NCBI GenBank assembly: GCA_000697355.1
Contig: JNEN01001243.1
Coordinates: 248,001-312,000, forward strand
Direction of reading: 5' to 3'
DNA length: 64,000 nucleotides
From: Syncephalastrum monosporum B8922
Taxonomy: Eukaryota > Mucoromycota > Mucoromycetes > Mucorales > Syncephalastraceae
Shown here: positions 1 through 11,698 of the stretch, one piece after another
How positions within the stretch are numbered: position 1 is the first letter of the stretch
How the letters are laid out: each line of letters opens with the position of its first letter
The notes under the pieces: generated by a model
What the model was told of the DNA's origin: nothing
What the model saw: the letters and a program-made list of their open reading frames with translations, nothing else
Database searches by the model: none
Translations under genes and position numbers: made by a program

Positions 1-869
1 TCAATGTTTTGTGCCTTATAGTACGTGATATGCTTAGCCTACACCCTGGTTTAGACGATTAAGCAGCTCCTGTGGGATTTGGGCCTGCGCTGTAAAGCCG
101 AATTACATGGAGCACAGGCGCCAGAAATCCCACCATTTGTTACAGCGCAACAAATCCTGCCGGTTTATCGACGCGGTTGAGGTCCTCTCTTGCCATGGCA
201 TGGTGCAACTGTGGCGCAACAGCGTGGGATAGAATGGTTCGCTTACTTGTCTAGGCATGCAGCAGATGGTCCAAAGCAGTAGACACTGGAAAGGGGTGAA
301 GAAATTCGACAACTGCTGAAGGGAAGTACTGTTGTTATGCTTGCGCGGTGTTGAGACGCCTGCGAGGTCGGATGACCGAAAAAAAGGTGTAAAAGGGCGA
401 ATAAAGGTTTTGGAGATACATTTTAATAGAATATGCATCGCTTTGAAATAAGCCATGGGTTGATGCTATGCCGTGCCCGTCGCACAGTGTCTGATCGAAA
501 ATCAGAGTGATATGTATGGTATGTGAAATGGCAAAGAGAAAGATGACTCGCGAAGATCAGTACGGCTGAGTTACAGAACTCAGCCTTTGCAACATTTTCA
601 AAGGTGTTCACCATAAATATCTCCCATGGCTTACGATGTAGCTTCCTCAAACAATAAACGACATACAAGTCAAATCGTAGTGCTATTGCTGATTAAAGCT
701 TGCATCCTCTAAGTTTTTTCGAGGAAGCAGGTTACTATACGTACAGTACGTACAGCCAGAACAAAGCCCCACGACGTTATTTTCTGCAAAAAGAATCAGT
801 GTTACACGTAAAAAAAGTTTGTAGCACTCTAAAGAGGCTAGCGTCAGTTCTAAGATTAACCATAGACCT
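1..869. other. No supported gene (left edge)
   Basis: No recognisable protein or RNA gene is visible. Two minus-strand open stretches (about 103-456 and 423-668) show no domain. The first contains a good acceptor (near 352) and a donor-like GTAAGC (near 245), so an unrecognised spliced minus-strand gene cannot be excluded. Confidence 0.4.
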
Positions 870-875
870 TATAAA
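870..875 (+). promoter_or_regulatory. TATA box of kelch copy 1
   Basis: TATAAA lies about 45 nt upstream of the first ATG of the first kelch gene, a normal spacing for a fungal core promoter with a short leader. Confidence 0.5.
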
Positions 876-919
876 CACAGGAAGGAGGGGCGTGCTCTCT
901 TTTCAACTTTTTCTTATCC

Positions 920-2876
920 ATGAACATGCTCCAGAGTGCTTTGTTGCGTCTCGGGCTGCCAATATTAGCATTGGCAGTAAATCATGCCTATGCTGATATT
1001 CCCGTGGGGCGCTGGTCGCAAGGTAATATTGCACAAACGAGAGGAAGGTCTGTACAAGACTTAATTGTCGTGTTTGTAGCGTGTGCTTTAGTGGATACAA
1101 CAATTTACTGTTACGGTGGCAGTGGAGGCACATACACTAACGGCTCACCCCATATCTACAACGACATGTATTCTCTCGACCTAATGTCCACTGTCATAAC
1201 TTCGAACCTCGACAAATCCTGGAAGGAAGTCAACATGACGTCGAACACGCAACCAAGCTACAACTGGGAAATGGCCATTGCATCAAGCACGGAGCAGGGT
1301 GTTTTCGTCATGGATGGTGGTTCAGGACGACAGGATGGTCAGCCTCTCGCTCACCAGACCTGGATATATCGACCAAGCAACAACAGCTGGGAATATGCCG
1401 ACAATGCAGCTAGCCCACTTCAAATGTAAGCTGTATTCAGCGCCCCTCACGACATCGCTGCTTATTTCTGTTTTATCCAGGCATCAGGAGCCGATGGTGA
1501 CAGTAAATGGAACCAAAATGTACCGCTGGGGTGGTTTTGCGCAAGTGTTTTCACCAAAAAAAAAAAAAAAAAAACTATTTCTCACAATTTTTGTAGAGAG
1601 ATGCAAGTGGGTGTCCCAGAACCAAACAACGGAACTGTATGGAAAGACAACAGAATGTTTATTTTTGATTTGCTGGTAATTACTTTGATTTTATATTACT
1701 ACATTGCTCAATGAGTAGTACATAGTCGAACTCATGGAGTGTAGTGGCTCCACAGTTTTCTTCTAACTTCCCGATACGTACGGGTCATTCTGCAACTCTC
1801 AGCCCTGACGGCAACTCTATTTATTACTTTGGTGGACTTCAAGTTATCCAAGATGCAAACGGAACGGTTCACGGGCCGGTCGTCGACTTCATGAATGTTC
1901 TTGTATACAACACGATCACCACAAATTTCCAGCTCATCAGAGGCACAGGAGATAAACCTTCAAACCGGACACTCCATACGACGACCTTGTGTATGTGGCA
2001 GTATGGCGCATTGCGCAGAGACTCACCGAAAATTTAGTGCCTGGAAAAAGTATCTTGCTGTTCGGTGGAGCAGATCGTATGTCGAAACTTCCTTCCAATT
2101 CTGTCCTTACTTCCTTATAAGAAATAGATCGACTAACACTTTTCTCAAATAGCTACCGACCTAACGCCCATAGTCAATGATCCCGTACATGAAATTACTG
2201 TTGATGACAGTAACCCCAACTCTCCTAAGTTTACGTTCAAACAACGGTCACTTCCAAAGGATGGTGCCGTGAACGTCGTTCAGCGATGGGGGCACTCAAG
2301 TAGGAGACAAAGTAATTGGTGTATATGCATTTTTAACGGAGCACCATTTTATTACACAGGTGTCCTTGTTACAGACAAGCAAAATAATAGCTACGTCTTT
2401 ATTCTCCTTGGCAGAGGCGCGGACAACCAACCACAAGCCGACTTCCACATCCTTAGTATCCCAGACTTCACGTGGGCGGGACCTAACTTTTCTGTGGCAT
2501 CGCCTAATGCAAACGCTAACAATGACAGCCTCTCAGGTGGCGCAATTGCTGGTATTGTTGTTGGTGTTGTTGCTGGCGTAAGTCCTGACCTAATCAAAGG
2601 TGAAAATACAGAATGACTACAGCTTTATGATAGGTGGCGATTATTGCAGGTTTAATTGCCTTCTGCTGTATCCGACGACGACGACAACAGTACAGCGCCG
2701 CGAGCCAAAATTTCCCTGCATATGATTCTGCAGGAACACAAGCATCGCAGCCGCCACCGTCGTATGCGGGTGAGTATCCTGGCCGTGTTTCTGTCGCAGC
2801 AAGCAAGCCAGACGCTCCTACATCGGCAGCAGAGCGGATTACAATGACGCCAGTAGTAAAACCTGACGGCGCATAG
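920..2876 (+). CDS. Kelch-repeat single-pass membrane protein, copy 1
   Basis: Spliced gene of 8 exons: 920-1425, 1481-1540, 1597-1675, 1756-1990, 2038-2076, 2153-2299, 2360-2577, 2634-2876, summing to 509 codons (508 aa). It starts with a signal peptide (about residues 1-25, cleavage after HAYA). The ectodomain has kelch/galactose-oxidase-like beta-strand motifs ending in GG (IYCYGGSGG, MYRWGGF, IYYFGGL, ILLFGGAD, FILLGRG). One membrane helix follows, rich in GxxxG small residues (GGAIAGIVVGVVAG...), then a CIRRRRQQ stop-transfer and a proline-rich tail ending PVVKPDGA. Expected topology is ectodomain outside and about 75 residues in the cytosol. The second intron uses a GC-AG boundary, fixed by phase agreement with the two downstream copies. 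Function is not known; a surface sensor or adhesion role is inference. A second in-frame ATG lies at 926. Confidence 0.85.
1541..1596 (+). other. GC-AG intron with a 19-A tract
   Basis: The intron begins GCAAGT and ends TTGTAG. It contains 19 consecutive adenines at 1556-1574. Copies 2 and 3 have an intron at the same position and phase after an exon of the same 60-nt length, which supports the unusual donor. Choosing the nearby GT at 1546 would break the frame. Confidence 0.7.
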
Positions 2877-5800
2877 ACTGAGGAGAGGATATTATTCCAA
2901 TCACTGTACATACAGTACATACTGTATTCGCAACTGATCGATCGTACAAACCAGCCTACTGTGTAGAAGCAGGCATTCGCATGCCCATACTTTAATTTAG
3001 TAATCAAGCTATTTCATTTTCAGAGTATTTGTCTTAACTCAATTTGACCTTTGGGGCTTAGCAATGTATTGGTCTCGGATACGGGATTTCATGTAGCACA
3101 AGAAATCCTTTGTTCTCTCGCACTAACTTACCGGGAACTGACATAAGGGAAGCCGCCACTTCTTTGAGACCTCAGGCACCAGACCATCGCCAATAGGATT
3201 GGAAGAAAAGACGCGATATTGAGAGAAAAATTGCATTTCTCGCAAACTTCTCGAAAACCAGAACTAGTGCAGGGACTAAAGGAAACTATGACTATGGGGT
3301 TATCTACCTGACAAAGAGAGGAGAGGGTAAGGGAGAAAGCTACTGATAGTATGAACCAGAAAACCGCCGTTAGAAATCAGCTTCATGGACTATGTCATTC
3401 TTACTTGCTGGTGGGAGAAACATTGAGAGAGAAAAAAATGCCCTTGAAGAGGAGAAAGAGGGTGGAGATATGACAGGCAACGTTGGCTGAGTTAATCCAA
3501 CAGTATCACATATGGTCTGCCTATTGACCGAGCTTACCTTGGACCTACTTGAAGCAGATTCCACCGGTTATTTGCCTTTGTTAGAGTGAATTTTACAGAA
3601 TCAGTTTCCATGACCGTGGTCAATCCATGAAGGAAACGTGAAAACGGAAGGCAACATAGACGTGAGAAATTCCTGACCCTTGTATAAAATGAAAATCGCT
3701 TGAACCGCGCGATACCAAAGACGACCAAATATTCTTTGAAACGCGTACGAATCTGATGTCAATGCATTCAATTCTGCTTATGCACGACGTCAGTCCGATC
3801 TCACAAAAAATTTTGCGCCAGACAGGCATTGCATCGGCTTTAGGATTTTGCGCCGTCAAAGCGTCGACTGGCATTAGGGCAGCTCCAGGGTGGGTTCATT
3901 TATAGGCTCTATGGTTCGGAATGGCGAATGATCAATCAAATAATTAAATTCGCAACTCCCAGAGTATAGCTTGGGGTGCGTCAAAAACTATGTGCGAATC
4001 TTTCCTAGTATTTTACACAACTACAGTAACTAGCCTACGAAATTTCGTTCCGAAATTAGTTCTCGTGAATTACACTTCACTCCTTTTACATACCTAAGCG
4101 GCCGGAGCCGGGGCCGTCGATACACACTAACGGCGTGTTGGCCACTGCCTCATCTGGACTGTGCAGCAGAGAGCATTTTTATGTCTCATTTTCATATTAT
4201 CAGTCACAAGCACTTACTGATGGGCGTGGGGCAGACATTTGGCGCAGGGCACATGTCTTTGGAGGGTGTAGTTTCAACGGTGGTCCCAGCCACCGACCAC
4301 CTAGGGTACGATGACGCAAAACGGGAAGGAGAGTGGGAGAGCAAGCAGAGAGGAGGAAGAGCAGAGGAGAAGCGAAAAGGAGCAGAACTGAAACGTGTGC
4401 TAATGTCTCATATTCGATGCATAGACTTGTTTCACTTACAGGCAGAGGAAAAAGCGGAAAAATGCCTCTTATTTGAGAGTAGAGCAAGCAGAAGAGAAGA
4501 AGAGGTGTGAACGGTAGAGAAGACAGGAGGAGAGGCGAGAGATAGAAGTAGATAATATGTATATATCAAGAGATCGCTGAAGTGCCTTCGCTACCAATGA
4601 AAGTTATGGGTTGACAACAGCCAATGTACTCCAGCTGTAACGCACTGTAGCACTGTCCGTGCTGTCTAACGGTAGATATCACAATTATGTGGAATTGATG
4701 AGCAACAGTCGCAGATGACAAACATACGTTCGTAGAAGGTTGAGAATGAAAAGTGATACTGTTCTATGATCGTTCTTAGTCAATACTGTCTAGCATTCAA
4801 TTATTACAGCATCAGCCAGTTGACAATCATCATTACCTACATTGAATTACTGTCGAGCAGTACTATGTAGGCGATGACAACGCCTATGCACAGTAATCAG
4901 AACTATATAGAGAATTCAGCTGTAGTTAGATAGCTGGAAACAATACAAACAGGACATGTGTGCTACCGCTTTTAAATACGTTCATTATGAAATAACTTAT
5001 GGATTATTCTATACCAAGATTATGAGTGCAAAAAATAGGATTACGACCTTCATTCCATGTCATCAGTATAAGGTGATGTAAACTGACCTTCCATAGTTGC
5101 AGCCGGGGAATGCATACCTGGGGCTCAGACGCACCTTGATGGTGGCACGAGACTTAGTATAAGTAATAGTGTTACGAAAGCTCATACTCTGATTCCTCTT
5201 GCAGCGCTTTTCAAGTCAATAGAGCTATTATCAAACAACGGCGTTCAAGCTCATAATGTGTGACTAAAGGCATGCTCCAGTAGGTTTTTATGCCGAGGGC
5301 TGATCCACATCCCCGTACTACTTCAGTAATTTTCATAAACTAGATCCGATACCGAAAATCCTTTATTATGAAGTCAAATCTGCGGCATGACTGAAGTCAG
5401 TTGGGTGATCACTATACGGGGAATAGTCCTATGAGGATATAAGTATATCTCCCAGGTAAACGACGTGGATGATGGTAACGGCCATACCATGCTCGGTGAC
5501 AATGATATCGTGGGCCTCTTGTGGTTTACGTACGAAAAGTCCGCCTGAAAGATGCAAAAGCCGACAGGTATCTCCTTCTACTTCATCATGGATGTTTCTT
5601 TTCTGATAAGCGGTCGCTATTATTGACTTAAAACGCGTGTGTATATTTCAAGTAAGAAGCCCTTTATACATATATACGCACTAATATAGAAGTATAAGAG
5701 CAATATATTTTGCTTTCACACAATGCCCATACAATAATCATCTGTTTATAATAGCCCTTGGAGGTATAGTATGTATGTTCTCGCTATCACCAGCGCATTA

Positions 5801-6255
5801 ATTACCCAGAAACAATGAGATTGGAAGAAACTACCAGAAAACCGGATGCAGATTTAGAATAATGAACATATTGGTTGGTCATGTAATCTATACTCTTGTC
5901 AGTGTGCAGAAACACACTTCGTTTTTCTAGACATGGCGCATGCGGAGCCCAAACTGCGATGTTTATAGCATTTTTTTCATAAATGAAGGGACGAACGGCC
6001 TATATTTCAAGATAGTTTCGTATGCACTATTAGTAGAAGTCTACACAGTCCTCATGGAGTAAACATAGAAGAAACGATAGTGAGGAGTAAAAAGCTTTAA
6101 TTTGTACCAGTTCCCAGAAAAAAGATTTTTTGTCAACCTATGCTACGAGAGACACGAGCTACGTAGGACAAGTCGTTTCAAAGTCAGTTGCCGGTACAGT
6201 GTACAAGATTCACAAAGGGGCGTTTTTGTGCCAGCCCATTTTCTTCCTTTTCTTT
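2877..6255. other. Gene-poor spacer between kelch copies 1 and 2
   Basis: About 3.4 kb, fairly AT-rich, without a recognisable domain on either strand. Minus-strand open stretches at 3370-3874 and a plus/minus pair at 4181-4510 are short and show no family signature. No terminal repeats, transposase or tRNA could be recognised. Confidence 0.5.
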
Positions 6256-8202
6256 ATGAGAAGTCTTTTTTCTGTGCTTCTGGCCGCTGTTGCTACTTTG
6301 TGGGCTTTGCCCGTCGTCGCTGTGACGACACCCGCGCGTTATGGAGGAGGTGAACCAGTATACAACGAACGAAGATGTTATTCTTACAGGACTAGGACAT
6401 TTTTATCCGATTCATCAGGCTGTGTCTTGCTCGGATCGAAAATCTATTGCTATGGCGGAGGAACATTCGTAAACGGCCAACAACATGCGATTACATTGGA
6501 TGACTTCACTTTCCTGGAGACGAATCGATCTTTCACCGTCAGCGAGGCGGGTGCTTCGTGGGTAACTCCCAACAACTCAGTTGGTGAAGTTAAGCCCGAA
6601 CCGAACTTTATGTTTGTCATGGCCGCTATACCTGGGTCCAACAAATTTATCATCAATGGAGGTCTTGGAAACAACAGCCAAAAGGCGATGCAGTACCCTA
6701 TGGTCGAGTACGACGCGGATAAAAATACATGGAAATCACTTTCCCTGGATTATCTTGTACAAACGTAAACTATCAAATACTCAGCCTCTTCCAAAAAAAG
6801 GGAATCAAACATGCATTAACCATATTTTGTAGGCGGAGCCACACCGCTGTCATGGTTAACGCTACAACCATGATCGTATGGGGAGGTTATAGGTATGACA
6901 TGTAAACAATATAAGCACGGCACTGAACCTCATATATAATGAAAGCAATCAATGGACCGGATACAACGGCACCATTTATCCTTCTGTACCGCATATCTGG
7001 AACGTCCAGGTAAGTCTGTCTTACTGCGAGACTCCGGGTTAAATTACCTACGCATATATAGTCAGAGTCCTTTCATGATGGACCTGATATCACCGCTGGC
7101 CTTTTACATCCGAGACATCAACATGCAGGCGTGCTCGGTCCAGATGGCAAAACAATATATTACATTGGTGGTATCAAGGAAAATAGTAATGTTGTCAACA
7201 ACACAGTGCAATACAGCGATGCTGCCGCCTTGATGACAGATGTCATTACATTTGATACCTCCGCACTTAAGTGGGGTCTTAGTAATCCGACAGGCACCAT
7301 ACCTTCCACGCGGCGCCTTCACACTTTAACACTATGTAAAGTATCAAGTGTCACTGCTATCTTTTGATTTCCAACTGTGGATCTTCTTTCAGTACCTAAT
7401 TCAAGCAAAATTCTGATGTATGGCGGCGTCGGCATAAGTATGAATCAATTTATCCCTCCTTTCAACAGTCTCTAACGTATTTATCTATGATCAGATAACA
7501 GCAATGCTGTCAATGATGTCTGTTACATTCTCGACCTTGACGACAACACATGGCAGAAAATTTCATTCAGTGACGGCAATGACCTTGGGCCGCGCTACGG
7601 ACACTCGGGTGATGAGAAAATACTCAATCGCTAGCCTCGTCTAATACATGTATTTTCTATATGATAGCGGTCCTGGTTAAGAACAGCCTTTTTATTCTAT
7701 TTGGAGTGAATAGTCAAGGCGCCACCACTAGCGACTTCGGTGTCATCAACACCAGCAACCTCAGCTGGGTTGAGCAATATGGAGGCTTAATGTCCGACGA
7801 CATTGATAATAGCTCAGGTGGTGAGAGCTTATCTGGAGGCACCATTGCTGGCATTGTTGTAGGCTGCATTGCGGGTGTACGTTTATGCTTGCGAACTATA
7901 CGAAGACAGCTGACTATATCATTTGACAAATTAGGCCGCGATTGTTTGTGGACTGTGCGCATTCTGTTTCATCCGGCGCAAGCGTAATGGCAGATATATA
8001 CAAGGCCGGGAGAACAAGGAAGGTATGACGATGGATGAATCTGATGCGTCGACGCGTGCGCCACCACTGTATGATTTTCATCAGCACGGTAAGAGATGCC
8101 TTTTTTATCACGTGGAAGCCCCACTCAAACTTGGTAGGCAAACCAGACGGCACTGGATCCCGACTTGCTCTTCAGCCTGTCGTAAAACCCGATGGCGCAT
8201 AG
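6256..8202 (+). CDS. Kelch-repeat single-pass membrane protein, copy 2
   Basis: Nine exons (6256-6764, 6833-6892, 6946-7009, 7062-7335, 7393-7437, 7495-7608, 7668-7876, 7935-8088, 8138-8202) give 498 codons (497 aa). Start chosen at the ATG opening a signal peptide (MRSLFSVLLAAVATLWALPV, residues 1-20, then VA). Kelch-like strands: IYCYGGGTF, FIINGGLG, MIVWGGY, IYYIGGIK, ILMYGGVG, LFILFGVN. The ectodomain ends in a Ser/Gly-rich stalk, then GGTIAGIVVGCIAG and AAIVCGLCAFCF form the membrane helix, followed by IRRKR. The tail carries two KPDG units (GKPDGT and the terminal VVKPDGA). Compared with copies 1 and 3, the tail is split by one extra 49-nt intron. Paralogy to its neighbours is clear from exon phases and shared motifs; the ligand is unknown. 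Confidence 0.85.
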
Positions 8203-8598
8203 TATATCATCATACTTGCATACTAGTTATATTTCCGTCTTCATTAACTTAGCACTCCCCTTGTAGCAGTAGTTGCACTTTTCATCCTCTCGCATATTAT
8301 GTACAAATAGCTAATACCTTGATACTGCAATATTTTTCTCAATGCTGCATAGATAGATCTATAAAGTCAGCAAAAACTTACAAAGTGACACAAGCAATAA
8401 GATCAGTCCAATCGAACAACCGAGTGCAACGTTTTGTCCTATTGTAGATGGGCATGTAGCACAGCTGGAAGTGATGAGCTACGTGTATTACACCACTGGC
8501 AACCGTCGCACTCAGCCTCAGAATACTTCTTTTTTTTTTGCTCGTGCTCCCAACAATTCTCGTTTACTCTTTTTGTCTTCTTATACTTCTTTTTGCGC
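8203..8598. other. Spacer between kelch copies 2 and 3
   Basis: About 0.4 kb holding the 3' flank of copy 2 and the presumed promoter of copy 3. A T-rich run precedes the copy-3 start. No separate gene seen. Confidence 0.5.
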
Positions 8599-10632
8599 AT
8601 GCTCTCTCCTCGCCTGCTAGTCCTAGTGGCATACATTTATCATTGGACACTCGTAGTTCAGGCGATATCAGTTTCATCTCGTTACTCAGGAGGTAAACTA
8701 TTTCTAGGGCGATCAAGTACTGTTTCAGATACTTATATCTTGTTGAAGGCTGCGCTGCTCTAGGAACTAGACTTTACTGCTACGGAGGTGGCACCTATGT
8801 CACAGAACAAACCTGGCCATCTACTCTAAATGATTTCTTCTATCTTGATACTGCCAATGACATTACCGTTAGCGAAGCTGGTTCGTTTTGGCAGACTGTC
8901 ACTGTTGCTGGAAACTACCAAGCACCACCGAACTTTCTGTTCTCTATTGTCGCAGTCCCCAAATCGAATTCCTTTGTCATGAATGGCGGACTAGGTTACA
9001 ATAACCAGACTGCCCTGGAAGATCAGACGATTTCTTTTAGCGCAAGCAGCAACGAATGGTCTCCAATTGCATCGAGTATGCTGCAAGTGTAAGTCGACGT
9101 GATGAACATGAAAAGATCAGTTATCATCTTTAGCAATTTAATAATTGCGACGAATCCCTTTATTGCATAATATGTTTAGGCGTCAGTCCTCGATGGTACT
9201 TGTGGGTGACTCGCAGATATACATGTGGGGCGGAAACTCGTAAGTCTACCTACTTCTGTGCTTTTAATGCATATCAAAGGCTTCACGAAATTGCAAGTGA
9301 TCAATACACAGGCAATCACTACGGAGCGGCATATCCAATTGAGCTTTACGTCCTTGATTACACCGTAAGCATAAGCGCTTTTCGACTTGGCAGAGTTTAT
9401 ATTAAACGCGTACGGGGGTCAAAATATTAGGCGAGCCGATGGAGCAATGGCACCCAGCCTCCGAGTACCATACTTGCACGCCTCGAGCATTCCGGCTCTC
9501 TCGGCAGCGACGGTGAAACCATTTACTACATCGGCGGACTTTCTGTACAGCCCTATCTCGACGCGAACATGACTACACAGTATAATATATCTGGCGTATC
9601 GATGATGGACATTGTGACCTACAGCACATCAACTGCTACATGGCAAACCCAAACTGCGTCAGGACTGACTCCTAGCAACAGACGCCTGCATACAGGAACA
9701 TCTAGTATGTCACAGCTCTTCTTAGCTAATAGAGTCCTAAGACCAAAGCATGTGTAGTTACAGGAACAGATCTCATACTCATCTATGGAGGTGCAGACAC
9801 CGGTAAGTAAAGATCGAACGCTTGCACAAGTAATTTACGCCGTTCTTGGGTTGTAGGCGGTTCTCGTCCAGTATCTGATTATTGCTGGCTTCTTAATACA
9901 TCTTCCCTTACTTGGCAATCTGTATCCCCCGGAAGTAACGGCGCCGGTGGACGATACGGTCATTCTTCTGTAATGGTCGGCAACAGCAGTGTATTTATCC
10001 TTTTTGGCATTGATCAGAACGGGGCTACGCAAAGCGACTTCCACGTCCTCAATACAAAGGCATGGACCTGGACAGACACATTCCAAGGACTGTCCCCATC
10101 AACAAGTTCGACTGACAGCAACGGAACGTCACATCCTAATAATGGTGATGGTAGTGGCCATGGTGCCTCAGCAGGCACCATTGCTGGTGCAGTCGTGGGC
10201 TCTGTCGCTGGTGTGAGTATGAATGATAACTATGAAATCAATACTCACGCGTCTCTATTACAGGCTGCCATCATTGTCGGACTGTGCGCTTTCTATTATA
10301 TAAGGAAGCGGCGGAGTACACCTCGTTACCAGGGCGCGAATGGGAAGCAGGACTTTGAGAGGTCCCAGGTGGAACCAGGAAGCGCACAGCACTCTTCCTT
10401 GCCGCCACCGCAATACCATCTAAGCTCTGTTGATACACCTACGATAGGCGCACCGTACTATGATCAGCATTCGGTTTCATCGCCAACGTACTCCGTAGGC
10501 GAAAATAACCCAGATGGGTATCGAGTCTCGACGGATTTAGGCTCTTCGGAGAATAAGCCTGATGGATCCCGTCCAAGTGGGGGATCCCCTATGCGCTTGA
10601 CCTTGCAACCTGTTAAACCCGATGGCCTCTAA
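8599..10632 (+). CDS. Kelch-repeat single-pass membrane protein, copy 3
   Basis: Eight exons (8599-8692, 8749-9088, 9180-9239, 9298-9364, 9431-9704, 9764-9802, 9857-10212, 10264-10632) total 533 codons (532 aa). A signal peptide (LLVLVAYIYHWTLVVQA) leads a kelch-like ectodomain: LYCYGGGTY, FVMNGGLG, IYMWGGN, IYYIGGLS, LILIYGGAD, VFILFGID. A Ser/Thr/Asn/Gly stalk precedes the helix (AGTIAGAVVGSVAG + AAIIVGLCAFYY) and IRKRR. The tail is the longest of the three (about 100 aa), Pro/Ser/Tyr-rich, with NPDG, NKPDG and terminal PVKPDGL. The first intron, inside the region that is exon 1 in copies 1 and 2, is absent from them. The intron after GHS in copies 1 and 2 is missing here. The last intron is 51 nt and in frame, so retention would insert 17 residues before the helix. 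The 5' exon boundary at 8692/8749 is the least certain. Confidence 0.82.
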
Positions 10633-11625
10633 GCATATATTAAATCGCATTAATCTTATCCAGTCAGTAATACCCGTTCCTATCTATTGCATATACAACT
10701 GTTGCGAAAATAACATTTAATTTTTGAGTATTATGCTTACGCTCATTTTACGTCTCATACAAGAAGACTTGTTTGGTCGTGTCTAATACATCATGCAGAA
10801 CGATAGTGCTACTCTACTGGTAGGTATGTAGCGCATGTCGATGTGTCGCCGGCGGCAGCATTAAGCCATATAGGATCCTTATTTGTATTATGTCGTCGGT
10901 GAGCCCAAGTGGAAAGAGTACCCGTTCTGTACCCAAAATATGTTCGCATGGCGATATGCAATGCACACACGAGCGTGTGAATGTGTCGGCTAGTTATACA
11001 ATACATGAAATAAGGCAATATGGTCTAGAAAAGGATAATATTAACGGGATGAGTAGAAGGCAGGATGGTAAGTACCAAGCTCAACCGTTAACAGTGGGAT
11101 AGATAAATACGTATATTCGCAAAGGCAAGCTCAGATCATTCCTGAAGGGGTTGAACGTGGGACTCTCCGAAACTAAAGGCATCGGCGTCATCGGATGGCT
11201 ATAGCAAACCTTACATGCATAAACACATGTGCTTTTATCGATTGAAGAAATGTTCCCATCCCATTCCATGCAACATATTGGTGAGAACTGCTTCACTTTA
11301 CAGAACATGTCGCTAAAGCATGCTTCTAGATAAATCTCGGGGTCCGCGTTGTTTATCGTGAACTAGGCAAAGCTTATTTGAAAATAATTAGGTCATACTT
11401 GGAATTTTTTAACCGTTAAACAGTCACTAGTGGCCGCACCCCTGACTGAGGAACATGCAATGATGCTCTTCTACACTCTCTGGAACGGCCCTCCTCTTCC
11501 TGCCGCAGCTATAATGTAATAGAGAGAAGCACGAGTAGCTATATTGAATATGTATGATATTAGTGCATATACCTATGTTTGGACAGGACGAAGTTTTACG
11601 TGCGGTATCGCTCTTCCTCTTGAAG
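10633..11625. other. Intergenic region, nothing recognised
   Basis: About 1 kb without domain-bearing ORFs on either strand. It holds the 3' flank of kelch copy 3 and the promoter side of the small secreted-protein gene. Confidence 0.5.
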
Positions 11626-11633
11626 TATAAATA
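11626..11633 (+). promoter_or_regulatory. TATA box of the small secreted protein
   Basis: TATAAATA sits 66-73 nt upstream of the ATG at 11699, a strong core-promoter match suggesting regulated, possibly high-level expression. Confidence 0.6.
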
Positions 11634-11698
11634 TAAGGTCCTTTTTAACGATTGAAATCATTCATTGAATTCTTCTGAACAACTACCAACATTTAAAC

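Noticed and set aside
1278..1679. Continuous reading through the A tract as one exon
   Set aside because: It would shift out of the frame that matches copies 2 and 3; the GC-AG intron restores it.
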